Positions 12,801 through 18,748 of a DNA stretch of 64,000 bases are shown here, piece after piece. How positions within the stretch are numbered: the first letter of the stretch is position 1; each line of letters begins with the position of its first letter. The stretch is from Azorinus chamasolen (taxonomy: Eukaryota; Mollusca; Bivalvia; Cardiida; Solecurtidae). The position numbers and the translations under genes are program-made. Under the pieces are notes generated by a model. That model saw only the letters and a list, made by a program, of their open reading frames with translations, did no database searches and was not told the DNA's origin. Location: NCBI GenBank assembly GCA_963576725.1, contig OY755252.1, forward strand, positions 41,805,552-41,869,551, in the 5' to 3' direction.

Positions 12801-13652
12801 TAAACATTTTCAAGAATAACTCCTTTATTTCTCCACCAAACCCTATACTAGCTGTGACCACTCTTTAGAATCGTCTCGAAGTGACACAGGAACTTGGCAG
12901 ATTGACAACAAGGCAAACTGAATCAGAATGTTGTGTTATTTTCACATCACCGCCCCGATGTCTTGAATATTTTCAGTCATTCAATGTTGTCATTCTCAAT
13001 ATTTGCCGCGCCACAAGTCTTACCATAAAACTGATTGGTTAACAAGAACATATATAGATTGATCTATATATTGGGCGATGGAATAATTCTGAGTGTAATA
13101 CCTACAAATTTTGCATTTTCAGCCATTGCAAAAATTTAATATATTTAACCATTTCCCCATATATTATTCCATACACAAATAGTGCAGACCCTGATCAGAA
13201 AGCTCCAAGAGGAACTGTCAGATTGGGTCGACCCTGTTTTAAAAAGTGTCACAAGTGGTCTATATGAGGGAAATAGTTAATAGTTCATGAATGAGGGGAA
13301 TTTGAGAAAACTAGTAAATGAAACGAAAGAAATATTGATAATTATATACAGTAGGCTACATAACACCACCTGGATAAAAATGTTTTATATACTAGGATAT
13401 ACTTACGTTAAATCTGAACTGTCTTCTCCAGTCTGAATACTGGGTAATTCTTTTGGCATAAGGAACTCCTAGGAAAACATTAATTCTCTGCTTGTCGTAG
13501 TGTGAGTAGTGGGACGGGATGGAGAATCCCTCCACCGTACCGTGCAGACAGTTTGCCAGTACATTGTATTTATGAGTGAACTGGCTCCCTGACAAGTGTA
13601 AGGTCAGCAGTATCGAGGTAATTAGAAGAAAAATCGAATAACACTTAGTCAT
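697..13652 (-). CDS. Type-B carboxylesterase/cholinesterase-like secreted protein, 8 exons, 3' end outside window
   Basis: Joined exons (minus): 13652-13407, 11455-11297, 9411-9249, 7483-7298, 6535-6327, 5113-4948, 2535-2357, 823-697. Every junction is GT-AG and the phases agree (0,0,1,1,0,1,0,1), giving about 478 residues. Seen: an N-terminal hydrophobic signal peptide; the family signature SEDCLYMNIFVPN (exon 2); the oxyanion loop FFHGGGW (exon 3); the nucleophile elbow GQSTGG with its Ser (exon 4); LFHQAIMMSGS (exon 5); WGPVVDG and KDDGSFF (exon 6). In the family the acid follows the KDEG pattern as Glu; here Asp occupies it. The catalytic His (usually in an HGDEL-like context) is expected in exons left of base 697 and is not visible, so catalysis is likely but not proven. 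The family hydrolyses esters outside the cell or in the secretory pathway. Neuroligin-type non-catalytic relatives are the main alternative, but they lack the Ser. Confidence 0.9.
1430..1560. mobile_element. TTAA-ended palindromic MITE, GCAAACAGAGTAGACC hairpin type, partial
   Basis: Starts with TTAACCCTTTACTCCATAAA and carries a degraded GCAAACAGAGTAGA / TCTGCTCTG hairpin. Lies in the last intron visible in the esterase gene. The right TTAA end is not recognisable. Confidence 0.6.
1561..1858 (-). mobile_element. tRNA-derived SINE
   Basis: On the minus strand the sequence begins at 1858 with tgtggctcaatggtagagcg (Pol III box A type) and has a box B-type gggttcgatcgcc about 45 bases later, in a tRNA-like head. 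The head is followed by about 220 bp of unrelated body. The anticodon arm is not convincing, so this is a SINE head rather than a tRNA gene. Confidence 0.7.
1859..2225 (-). repeat. Tandem-core dispersed repeat (gaccttgacc type)
   Basis: Two imperfect units contain accttgacctttgacc and ggggtcatctac. The segment ends at about 2225 in a GC-rich terminal hairpin (cgaagttaccttcg) followed by ggcgtata. The low-complexity cagacgga stretch sits between units and hairpin, as in the other tandem-core elements in the window. Confidence 0.6.
2357..2535 (-). CDS. Esterase exon 7
   Basis: Acceptor ttgcag, donor gtaggt, phase 1 to 0. It encodes a helical segment with EAGISPTQFTNILREFLSDR, which corresponds to the region between the catalytic acid and the C-terminal MMTDFLF block in the family. 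A potential N-glycosylation site (NYT) is present. Confidence 0.82.
2913..4055. mobile_element. TTAA-ended MITE (GCATTTGCTCC hairpin) split by a hAT element
   Basis: Left part TTAACCTATTCTCTCATGG from 2913; right part ends GAGGGAATGGGTTAA at 4055. The core is the ATTGTGATAAATAG..CATTTGCTCC hairpin at 3915-3975. The two halves are separated by the insertion at 2936-3820 and rejoin exactly after the 8-bp target duplication. Confidence 0.75.
2936..3820. mobile_element. Non-autonomous hAT-like element with 8-bp TSD
   Basis: Terminal inverted repeats TAGGGCTGAAAC / GTTTCAGCCCTA. Sub-terminal GTACCCGGGTACCCGCGGGT motifs occur at both ends. It is flanked by perfect 8-bp direct repeats ATGGCTAT (2928-2935 and 3821-3828), the target length of hAT transposases. 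About 885 bp with no transposase-like ORF, so mobilised in trans if at all. Confidence 0.88.
4348..4524. mobile_element. Palindromic MITE, CAGAGCTCCAGATAA ends
   Basis: Ends CAGAGCTCCAGATAA and TTATCTGTAGCTCTG are inverted repeats. The internal palindrome contains TTTCTCCACCAAA and its complement around a GTGACCACTCTTTAGAATC stem. Related copies occur at 6108, 10158, 11700, 12771 (truncated) and 35606. Confidence 0.75.
4662..4869. mobile_element. Pogo/Tc1-like palindromic MITE, TA target site
   Basis: Ends CAGTAAAACCTCTC and GAGAGGTTTTACTG lie directly inside TA dinucleotides. Almost the whole length is an inverted repeat (GGCAGGTGG ... CCACCTGCC; AAAGTAAAACAGAA) centred on GCTCCTATAGGAGC. 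The CAGT end plus TA target is typical of pogo/Tigger and other Tc1-mariner relatives. Confidence 0.8.
4948..5113 (-). CDS. Esterase exon 6 (catalytic acid region, Asp)
   Basis: Acceptor catgtag, donor gtaagt, phase 0 to 1. It encodes WGPVVDGPYQGAQYSFLPDS and VMVGQVKDDGSFF. In cholinesterases and carboxylesterases the catalytic Glu lies in the KDEG block; here the aligned residue is Asp. This is either a conservative Ser-Asp-His triad or a shifted acid. Confidence 0.88.
5241..5850. repeat. Cluster of broken GCAAACAGAGTAGACC-type palindromic elements
   Basis: Fragments of the TTAA-type MITE family: TTCATGAAGTAAAGGG at 5270, AGCAAACAGAGCAGACCCTG at 5512 and a related AGCAAACAGAGCAGACTG copy near 5773, with ATTCATG repeats between them. 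Intron of the esterase gene; no exon-like sequence seen. Confidence 0.55.
6108..6300. mobile_element. Palindromic MITE, CAGAGCTCCAGATAA ends
   Basis: Ends CAGAGCTCCAGATAA / TTATCTGTAGCTCTG. The stem CCATACTGTGACCACTCTTT with its near-perfect complement surrounds the axis CTCTCCGAGACG. Intronic, directly downstream of esterase exon 5. Confidence 0.78.
6327..6535 (-). CDS. Esterase exon 5
   Basis: Acceptor tttctag, donor gtaagt, phase 1 to 0. It encodes LFHQAIMMSGSDRCEWAV followed by helical sequence ending VRVP. LFHQAIMMSGS matches the family block after the nucleophile elbow. The palindromic element at 6108-6300 ends about 26 bp below the donor. Confidence 0.9.
6838..7092. mobile_element. 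TTAA-type MITE, GCAAACAGAGTAG hairpin
   Basis: Left end resembles TTTACCTCATCTAAATGCC; right end is ATTGAACAGGGAAAGGGTTA. The hairpin ACAAACAGAGTAGGCCCAGA / TCTGCTCTGTTTGC surrounds an axis near TACTGTAGAAGC. Intronic between esterase exons 5 and 4. Confidence 0.65.
7298..7483 (-). CDS. Esterase exon 4 (nucleophile elbow GQSTG)
   Basis: Acceptor ttacag, donor gtaagt, phase 1 to 1. It encodes NYGLWDQLRALEFVKENI, then GDPGMVTIFGQSTGGASVGL. GxSxG is intact, so the catalytic Ser is present; the family more often has GESAGG. The open reading frame continues past the donor into intron sequence without family similarity, which supports the donor at 7297. Confidence 0.92.
7811..8078. mobile_element. 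TTAA-ended MITE, GCATTTGCTCC hairpin
   Basis: Ends TTAACTCATTCCTTC and GAGGGAATGAGTTAA. The core hairpin TGATAAATAGCGCATTTGCT pairs with its complement around CTCCTATGGAG. A second end-like copy (TATTCCCTCATA) near 7861 suggests a partial duplication of the left end. Confidence 0.75.
8170..8960 (-). repeat. Tandem-core element with a pogo-like MITE inserted
   Basis: Two units contain aatcccataactctgcagaa and atcctatgaagtttcatg. The element ends in the hairpin TGTCTCCCCAGTATACTGGG followed by AGACATAAT, preceded by a gacggacgga stretch. The unit is interrupted at TA by the MITE at 8474-8688. Confidence 0.65.
8474..8688. mobile_element. Pogo/Tc1-like palindromic MITE with TA duplication
   Basis: CAGTACAACCTCTC ... 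GAGAGGTTTTACTG between TA dinucleotides. It is inserted into the phrase atcctatgaagtttcatg of the tandem-core repeat, intact at 8838-8856, so the empty site and TA duplication can be read directly. The arm centre is GCTCCTATAGATGC, mutated from GCTCCTATAGGAGC. Confidence 0.82.
9249..9411 (-). CDS. Esterase exon 3 (oxyanion-hole HGGG)
   Basis: Acceptor tttccag, donor gtaagt, phase 0 to 1. It encodes SLYPVMVFFHGGGWTLGAS and VVVVTFNYRVNALG, the oxyanion-hole loop and the following beta strand of the alpha/beta hydrolase fold. A complete TTAA-ended element (9450-9675) lies only about 40 bp upstream of the acceptor. Confidence 0.92.
9450..9675. mobile_element. TTAA-ended element with perfect 17-bp terminal repeats
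   Basis: TTAACCCTTCGCTTGCT at the left and its exact complement AGCAAGCGAAGGGTTAA at the right. The interior is not hairpin-like except for a short arm (TGTACAAG). Very good example of the TTAA-terminated class in this region. Confidence 0.82.
9702..9870. mobile_element. Palindromic MITE core (CTTAATGCA variant)
   Basis: Arms GGTGGCTGCTTAATGCATG and CATTGCATTAAGCTGCCACC surround AAGCTCCTCTAGGAGCTT. The outer ends are degraded (CTGTAAAGCTCCTCTC). This variant uses CTTAATGCA in place of the CTTAAAGCA of the 4662 type. Confidence 0.6.
10158..10358. mobile_element. Palindromic MITE, CAGAGCT...AGATAA ends
   Basis: CAGAGCTAAGAACAGATAA at the left; ATCTGCATGGACCTCTG at the right. The stem CCTATACTGTAACCACTCTT is complementary to the 3' arm around CTCTTCGAGAGG. 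Intronic. Confidence 0.7.
10753..10981. mobile_element. TTAA-ended MITE, GCATTTGCTCC hairpin
   Basis: TTAACCCTTTCTCCATAAAT ... GAGGGAATGGGTTAA. The stem ATTGTGATAAATAGAGCATT pairs with its exact complement around GCTCCTCAGGAGC. The right half carries the shared AGTTAATGCTCCTTTTCGGT and AAGAGGTTGGATCTAAAAAT blocks. Confidence 0.82.
11100..11270. mobile_element. GCAAACAGAGTAG-type hairpin element, partial
   Basis: AGCAAACAGAGCAGACCCTG, a CTCCTACAGGAG axis and GTTCTACTCAGTTTGCAAAC form the hairpin. Only the right end is clear (AAGAAAAGGGTTAA near 11268). It lies just upstream of exon 2 on the plus axis, so it sits next to that exon's donor side. Confidence 0.6.
11297..11455 (-). CDS. Esterase exon 2 (EDCLYMNIF signature)
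   Basis: 53 codons, phase 0 at both ends, acceptor ttttag and donor gtaaga. It reads KPEKPSWSGIWDATYYRPAC and ends SEDCLYMNIFVPN. The EDCLYxN block is the second PROSITE-type signature of type-B carboxylesterases, and the two Cys suit the conserved first disulfide. It lies just beside a run of palindromic elements at 11.1-11.27 and 11.49-11.70 kb. Confidence 0.9.
11487..11698. mobile_element. Pogo/Tc1-like palindromic MITE with doubled left end
   Basis: Two successive copies of the left end CAGTAAA(A/T)CCTCTCTATAA start at 11489 and 11520; one right end ATAGAGAGGTTATACTG lies before TA. The centre is GCTCCTGTAGGAG. The doubled end suggests insertion into an older end or a replication slip. 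Confidence 0.78.
11700..11860. mobile_element. Palindromic MITE, CAGAGCT-end family, decayed
   Basis: TTTCTCCACCAAAT and GGGTTTGGTGGAGA arms with a TCAGAATCGTCACTTCAAGA centre. The terminal CAGAGCT repeats are lost. Confidence 0.55.
11861..12128. mobile_element. TTAA-ended MITE, GCAAACAGAGTAGACC hairpin
   Basis: TTAACCCTTTCCCTCATATA on the left; CATGAATATTAAACAGGGAA near the right end. The hairpin GCAAACAGAGTAGACCCAGA ... TCAGGGTCTGCTCTGTTGC surrounds CTCCCATAGGGAG. Carries the conserved internal AGTTTTTGTCAAAGCAAAAT block. Confidence 0.78.
12183..12458. mobile_element. TTAA-ended MITE, GTAAACAGAGTAGACC hairpin
   Basis: TTAACCCTTTACTCCATAAA to AACTAAAGAGTTAA. GTAAACAGAGTAGACCCAGA with a complementary TCTTTTCTGTTTGC arm. 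The conserved 3' block CATGACATCATTATTTCTTT precedes the right end. Confidence 0.8.
12542..12749. mobile_element. TTAA-ended MITE, hairpin arm partly deleted
   Basis: Reads as the reverse orientation of the 12183 element: AACCCTTTCCTCCATGAATA, GACATCATGAATATTAATTA, then AGCAAACAGGGGCGTAGAAA, where most of the hairpin is missing. Ends AAAGGGTTAA. Confidence 0.65.
12771..12880. mobile_element. Truncated CAGAGCT-end MITE
   Basis: Left half only: AGAGTTCCAGATAAGATGCA, ATAACTCCTTTATTTCTCCA and CTGTGACCACTCTTTAGAAT, stopping at the hairpin axis (CGTCTCGAAG). A break at the axis of symmetry is what cruciform cleavage or replication slippage would give. Confidence 0.6.
13407..13652 (-). CDS. Esterase exon 1 (start codon, signal peptide)
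   Basis: 82 codons. ATG at 13650-13652 begins MTKCYSIFLLITSILLTLHL, a typical signal peptide with a hydrophobic core. It is followed by LHGTVEGF and INVFLGVPYAK, the usual N-terminal strands of carboxylesterases (G-V-P-Y-A). The donor gtaagt lies directly after codon 82, phase 0. The start was chosen because the signal peptide begins exactly there and no exon-like sequence is seen upstream. An E-box-like CACGTG lies about 75 bp upstream, at 13727. Confidence 0.9.
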
Positions 13653-13827
13653 TTTCTGTTAGTATCCTTTCCCATGATTGAAAAGAAAACAACAAGCGAG
13701 TTCGAATTGTTTCGCTACACCTTGATCACGTGACTTGTTGACTCAGGTAAACGGTGTCCAGGTAAATAATAACCCTGGTCTTTTAACGGTTCGCATGTTT
13801 GTCATGTAAGGACACTATAGTTCGATT

Positions 13828-14450
13828 TCGAGCGCTGAGTCGTGATTGCACTTTTCTATTTATAGAAGTTGCAGCCATTCTAATTTATGGGTAAGTGGAC
13901 AATGGTTGTCACAAGAAGCTCGAAGTAATCGTGCAGGCTGCTTAAAGCAAGGTCACGAAGGTGAAAGTAAAACAGAACGCACCTATAGGAGCGTTGTTTT
14001 ACTTCCACCTTGCTTTAAGCAGCCACCTGCCCTATATACCAACTAAATAACACATTTTAATGGCTGTTATAGAGATGTTTACTGTATTAATATATGCTTA
14101 TTGCTTTTCGAGTGCTGAGCCGTGACGGTGACTGCACTTTTCTATTTATAGAAGTTGCAACCATTCTAATTTATGGGTAAGTGGACAATGGTTGTCACAA
14201 GAAGCTCGTAGTAATCGTGCTGTATTAGTATATATACAGTAAAACCCCTCTATAACGGCCACTAAATTACATCATGTATTTTGTGTTAAAGGCAGGTGGC
14301 TGCTTAAAGCCAGGTGAGAGTAAAACAGAACGCTCCTATAGGAGCGTTCTGTTTTACTTTCACCTTGTTTTAAGCAACTATGTGCCCTAAATACCAACTA
14401 ATTAACACAATTTAGTGGCCGTTATAGAGAGGATTTACTGTATATGCTTA
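13828..14450. repeat. Duplicated segment with two palindromic MITEs
   Basis: A block of about 107 bp (TTCTATTTATAGAAGTTGCA ... GACAATGGTTGTCACAAGAA) occurs at 13828-13934 and again at 14107-14220. Each copy is followed closely by a pogo-like palindromic MITE (13935-14086, left end missing; 14235-14442, complete with TA and CAGT ends). Either the whole MITE-plus-flank was duplicated or both copies were hit at nearly the same place. Confidence 0.7.
14235..14442. mobile_element. Pogo/Tc1-like palindromic MITE, complete
   Basis: TA + CAGTAAAACCCCTCTATAAC ... GTTATAGAGAGGATTTACTG + TA. Arms GGTGGCTGCTTAAAGC and AACAGAACGCTCC meet at the perfect axis CTCCTATAGGAG. Confidence 0.82.
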
Positions 14451-14455
14451 TTACT

Positions 14456-14672
14456 TGTCTGTATTACCACAGGTAACTCCGGAACAAATACATCGTTTGT
14501 GACGCGTTTTACCTCTACGGGTGGACTGGTCCTAAATGTCACAGCTCTCGGGTCAAAATCGAACTATACTTGTCTGTATAACCACAGCTAGGTCTCCGGT
14601 TATGACGCGTTTTACCTCTACGGATGGACTGGTCCTAAAGGTCACAGCTCACGGGTCAAACTCGAACTATAG
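14456..14672. repeat. Tandem duplication, about 115-bp unit, two copies
   Basis: Both copies contain GACGCGTTTTACCTCTACGG, GGACTGGTCCTAAA and CGGGTCAAA(A/C)TCGAACTATA. The following phrase AAATGGTGATATCGAGCTA recurs near 20300, so the unit belongs to a dispersed repeat. Confidence 0.65.
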
Positions 14673-14889
14673 TCCATATTTATGTACTCTAAATGGTGAT
14701 ATCGAGCTACTTTCGGTTTGGACGATTGTCCCCACCCGCGCACCCGGGCAGAGTATGTATAAGTATAAGTGCAAAAGCACCCGGTTCCATGACACATCCT
14801 TAGCACACTACACTGGACATCGCTAGAAACCAGACGAAACAACAATAGACTACTCTTTTTCTATAAGATTGCCAACTGCCACAGGATAC

Positions 14890-15060
14890 AGGATACAAAA
14901 TTTTATTTAAAGTCGGTATGCCATATAACAGTAAACATTAGCTATGGATAGATATTGACCGACAACACACACACAAATATATATAAAGGTTACAAGTAAG
15001 CATAGCTTAAAAACACATATATAATATTACACATGATATTCTATACCTGTTGTAGGCAGT
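14890..15060 (-). mobile_element. Probable LINE 3' end, minus orientation
   Basis: On the minus strand the segment ends AAATAAAATTTTGTATCCTG with a (GTATCCT)n tail. Short reiterated tails of this sort end CR1/L2-like non-LTR elements. No coding sequence seen in the segment. Confidence 0.45.
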
Positions 15061-15585
15061 AATAAGACATAAGTAAAGTTTAAAAGAGAAACATGGCATA
15101 TTAAGCAGCTTTTAAAATTGGGTAACAAAGCAACACAATACTGCACGTAGATATCAATATGAACACCTATCTACAGCCTTACACTAGGCATTCCAGATAC
15201 TTTCATCAGCAGGCCTATCACTTAGTTCAACCTTCAAATGACACCATTAAGTACCCTCCCCAACTGGGCACCCCAAGCCAGAATTTTCTGGATCCGGCCC
15301 TGCTAGGACCGCAGAGTGATATTGGTCCGCATCCTGATATTGAAAAAATATCAAATTATAAATCCTGGCTCATTTCAAAACACTATTCTGCACCATGGCG
15401 GATACTAATTCCGCGGACTTAAATGAAGGAATCACAGGTACTAGACATAGGTATACGTTGCGTTGATCGACTAACCCCCCCCCCCCCCCCCAAATATCCT
15501 TAACAACATCCAAACACCATAACTTTTCATAGAACTCACGTTCATAAACCCCAACAAAAATTGTACTATAAGCATTATAAAGGTA

Positions 15586-15746
15586 ATGTATCTCAACATG
15601 TATATCTCATCAAAACGTATGGAACACATTATTGTATCAAATATCATGAACCATCTAAATGATATCTTAACCCCTTTCCAGCATGGTTGTCGTGCTAAAC
15701 ATAGCTGTGAAACACAACTCTTATCGTTTGCCCAGGAAATATTTCT
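15586..15746 (+). pseudogene. Non-LTR retrotransposon RT fragment, plus strand
   Basis: The translation has KRMEHIIVSNIMNHLNDILT then FQHGCRAKHSCETQLL, the fingers/palm start of LINE reverse transcriptases (consensus QxGFRxxxSCETQL). About 50 codons only. It stops at a (TTC)n run that looks like the tail of the oppositely oriented LINE next to it, so the two appear nested. Confidence 0.7.
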
Positions 15747-15986
15747 TCTTCTTCTTCTTTGTGGATACTACACTCCCTCATTACATTGAGGATTATGTGT
15801 AGGCGCTGGTTTAAAACATTAAAATATATTAAAAGTACTAAAAGTTTTAAAAGCGACATGTTTAAGAACTTGTGCTAGATAAAAAAAACACTTTATACAT
15901 GATAAGGACAACACCAAGAATGATAAAAGATAAGACTTTGACATGATAAAAGGTAAAACTGTATACGTGACTTAGAGTATGTTTAT

Positions 15987-17084
15987 CTAAAAGCTGAATG
16001 TGGAGACGATAATGGGCACGGTAACAATAGCTTTAAAAGAGTCGACTGTGGGTGCTTGTTGTGCAGTCACTGGCAGCATATTCCACTGACAGATTGTTCT
16101 TGGATAGAAAGAGTATTTATAAGGGTCTTTAGATGTTCGTATTTGTCTATATCCATAAGTGTTACCATGTCTAGTTCTAGAATCAGTTGGAACGAGGAGA
16201 TAATTTTCAGGGTAGATGGCGACAATCTGGTGTATTATTTTATAAAACATTATCAGACGGGTTCTTGTTCTTCGTACTTCTAAGGAAGGCCAATTTAGGT
16301 TATTTAACATACTAGTATCTGAAACTGAGCCGGTGTTGTGATATCTATTTGTTACGAATCGTGCTGCCCTTCTTTGTACTCTTTCTATCTGGTTAATTTG
16401 TTTTTTCGTATGTGGGTCCCATACTGATGAGGCATATTCAAGCTTTGGTCTTACAATGGCCTTATAAGCATGTTCCTTCACTTTATTCGAGCTGATCTTT
16501 AAGTTTCTGCGGAGAAATCCCAGGGACTGGTTTGCTCTGTTTGTGATTGAATTAATATGTTTATTCCACTTAAGATTACGTTGAAGAGTTATTCCTAAAT
16601 ATTTAGATGAATCGACTTTTTCTAATATGTGGTTGTGCAATTTGTAACAGTATTTGATCGGATTTTTCTTTTGTGTTATGCTTAAGACGTTGCACTTATC
16701 AGGGTGGAAGTGCATCAGCCAATCCCTCTCCCATGCACCTGCTGTTGCTAGATCAGACTGGAGAAGTTCTGCATCATTTGAGTTTTTTATTTCTTTGTAT
16801 ATAATGCTATCATCAGCGAAAAGTCTTAAAGTGCTGTGTTTCATATAATCTGCCAGGTCATTTATGTATATGAGGAAGAGGATTGGGCCTAGAACAATAC
16901 CCTGGGGGACACCGGAGGTGACAGCCACCTTATCTGAAATTTCACCCTCCAGGACTACTGTCTGTGTTCTGTTTTCTAGAAAGTCTGAGATCCAATTCAG
17001 AGCATTGTTATTTATACCATAGTATTGTAGTTTATAGAGTAGATGTTTGTGTGGGACTTTGTCAAAGGCTTTGGCAAAGTCCAT
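15987..17084 (-). CDS. LINE reverse transcriptase, C-terminal 365 codons
   Basis: Motifs in order: MDFAKAFDKVPHKHLLYKL (palm A), SGVPQGIVLGPILFLIYIND (B'), LRLFADDSIIY (catalytic FADD), LGITL (D/E), then the LINE C-terminal region KAIVRPKLEYASSVWDPHT and QRRAARFVTN. The open frame is intact over this length, so the copy is fairly young. The ATG at the ORF start is an internal Met of the RT, not a real start. Confidence 0.88.
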   Translation of the reverse strand: MDFAKAFDKVPHKHLLYKLQYYGINNNALNWISDFLENRTQTVVLEGEISDKVAVTSGVPQGIVLGPILFLIYINDLADYMKHSTLRLFADDSIIYKEIKNSNDAELLQSDLATAGAWERDWLMHFHPDKCNVLSITQKKNPIKYCYKLHNHILEKVDSSKYLGITLQRNLKWNKHINSITNRANQSLGFLRRNLKISSNKVKEHAYKAIVRPKLEYASSVWDPHTKKQINQIERVQRRAARFVTNRYHNTGSVSDTSMLNNLNWPSLEVRRTRTRLIMFYKIIHQIVAIYPENYLLVPTDSRTRHGNTYGYRQIRTSKDPYKYSFYPRTICQWNMLPVTAQQAPTVDSFKAIVTVPIIVSTFSF

Positions 17085-17199
17085 TATAATGACGTCAGTT
17101 TGGATATTTCTATCTTGTGACCGGCTAATGTTTTGAAAGAACGAGATGAGTTGTGTCTCGCACGAACGCGATGATCTAAACCCGTGCTGAAGGTCATAA

Positions 17200-17345
17200 A
17201 GAATGTTGTTTTTTCTAAATGGGTCATTATGGAACTAGAGACTACATGTTCAAGAATTTTACAGCAGGTGCATGTTAGAGAGATCGGTCTGTAATTGATA
17301 GCATCATGTTTATCTCCCTTTTTAAAGACATCTTTAAGTGTCATG
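17200..17345 (-). pseudogene. LINE RT N-terminal part, frame-shifted
   Basis: The other minus frame reads KKGDKHDAINYRPISLTCTC then KILEHVVSSSIMTHLEK, the NYRPISL block of LINE reverse transcriptases. It joins the 15987-17084 frame after one frameshift near 17200. Sequence beyond 17345 shows no further LINE similarity. Confidence 0.75.
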
Positions 17346-17837
17346 CAAACATAAAAAAGAAACAAGGAAAAAAGCACAAAGGGGACATGGCAGGCACACA
17401 ACATCTGAATAAAGCGTAATTTAGAATTAATTGCAATAAAAAGCACGAGATCCATGCAAAGGGAGGCAACCATGGTTATTGAAATTCATATAATGTACCG
17501 CAGTTCTCTCCCTTTCCATTGAGTAAAACCTCTTAGAGTGTGATTTTTTTCTTCTTCTTTTCTTCTCACTTTTAGAGCTACTGTTAAAAATCAAGAGAGC
17601 AATATCACAGTCTTTTGTCTATCATACATGTTATCACAAAAGTTGTTACACATATAAATGACTGTTTTATTTCATATTTCCTCTATAAATCTCCATTTCG
17701 CCAATGGCGCAATGGAAAAGTTTCAGGAAATACACGACTTTATAGTTATCAGTGGACAAATAGTGTTTTATCATTTCCCATACTTGACTAGAGGCTGTAT
17801 GATGTTGAAGCTTATATTCAAAAACATATACATATCT

Positions 17838-18748
17838 GTTGGATTCAATTCTGCGTAAAATTGTAATTTCCGTTCAATCATATCACACAATTACCTTTTA
17901 TAATATACCTTTGAATGCAAATCGGTTGGACTAAATTTTGTGTAAAAAGGGTTATAGATAATAGGGCCGAAACGACCAAGGTCGAAATGGATTGGGTTCG
18001 AAATTACTAGAGACTGAAACGGATTGGGTCCGAAACGATGCGACACCGTGTTTTACAAACTTCTCAAAGTGATCTCCCTTGTCACTTCGCGCCGTGTCAG
18101 AAATTCTGTCTTCAGGGTAGCGATTAGGGAATATCTGCATGTTTTATTGAGTCAATCGAATTTAAGGTACCACAAAGTTCGAAATATGTCGGAGGCTCCT
18201 CAGAAAAAGTGTAAATTGGAAGCAGATGAAGGTTGGGAAGAAAGACTAAGTAAAGAAGCAGTTGAAAAGCTTCAGAAAGATAGATATGGATTCTGTTTTT
18301 TAAAAGTATTATATTGCAATGCTCACAAAGTGGTTTCTTTCGCCGAAGCATTTGTTGACTGCAAAAGCAATGTCGATGAACCGGGAAACACGTATTTGTT
18401 GTTTGATTGTATTTTCAAACATGGATTTGAGGTAATCGAGTCTTATATAAGACACAAACAATTTCCAATAAAGAAAGGAGAAGAGAAAGCTCTTGAATTA
18501 CTAATGGAGTTCTTTACGGATCATGTTAAAGGTATGTTGTGGTCTGATCAATGCTGTCAGAGTCAGACATACATATGGGTGTCGGGTCATTTCGGAACCA
18601 ATCCGTTTCGGTCCTTAGTCGTTTCGGACCCAATTCATTTCGGCCCTGGTCGTTTCGGCCACATAAAATTTGCATTCAAATGTATTACAGTATAAATGGC
18701 ACTTTTGATATGATTGAATGGAATATGCAGAATTGAATCCAATAGGGA
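17838..18748. repeat. Inverted-repeat structure enclosing exon 1 of the unknown gene
   Basis: Left arm: 17838-17925 (GGATTCAATTCTGCG ... TTTGAATGCAAAT) and 17966-18045 (GGGCCGAAACGACC ... GGATTGGGTCCGAAACGA). Right arm: the complements in mirrored order at 18581-18661 (ACCAATCCGTTTCGG ... GGTCGTTTCGGCC) and 18667-18748 (ATTTGCATTCAAATG ... CAGAATTGAATCC). The arms are about 200 bp each with a spacer of about 530 bp. Further single copies of the CCGAAACG block lie at 19825-19893 (+), near 20157 and at 21944-22010 (-). It may be a foldback-type DNA element, or an inverted duplication around the exon. Confidence 0.75.
18186..18531 (+). CDS. Unknown gene exon 1
   Basis: ATG at 18186 and donor gtatgt at 18532, phase 1. 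The open frame extends upstream to 18024, but that part lies in the inverted-repeat arm (CCGAAACGA), so the Met before SEAPQKKCK is preferred. Contains a helical stretch [19 protein letters not shown] and [14 protein letters not shown]. Confidence 0.7.

Larger units (their letters stand above)
15747..17345 (-). mobile_element. 5'-truncated non-LTR retrotransposon (jockey/CR1-like), minus strand
   Basis: Coding part 17340-15987, then about 220 bp of 3' UTR and a (GAA)n tail at 15763-15747. The RT domain is read in two frames, with a shift around 17190-17205. No endonuclease domain is present, as expected of a 5'-truncated copy made by target-primed reverse transcription. Confidence 0.8.

Noticed and set aside
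18024..18185. In-frame upstream extension of exon 1 of the unknown gene
   Set aside because: It runs through the inverted-repeat arm (CCGAAACGATGCGAC), and codon content there looks random; the ATG at 18186 is a better start.
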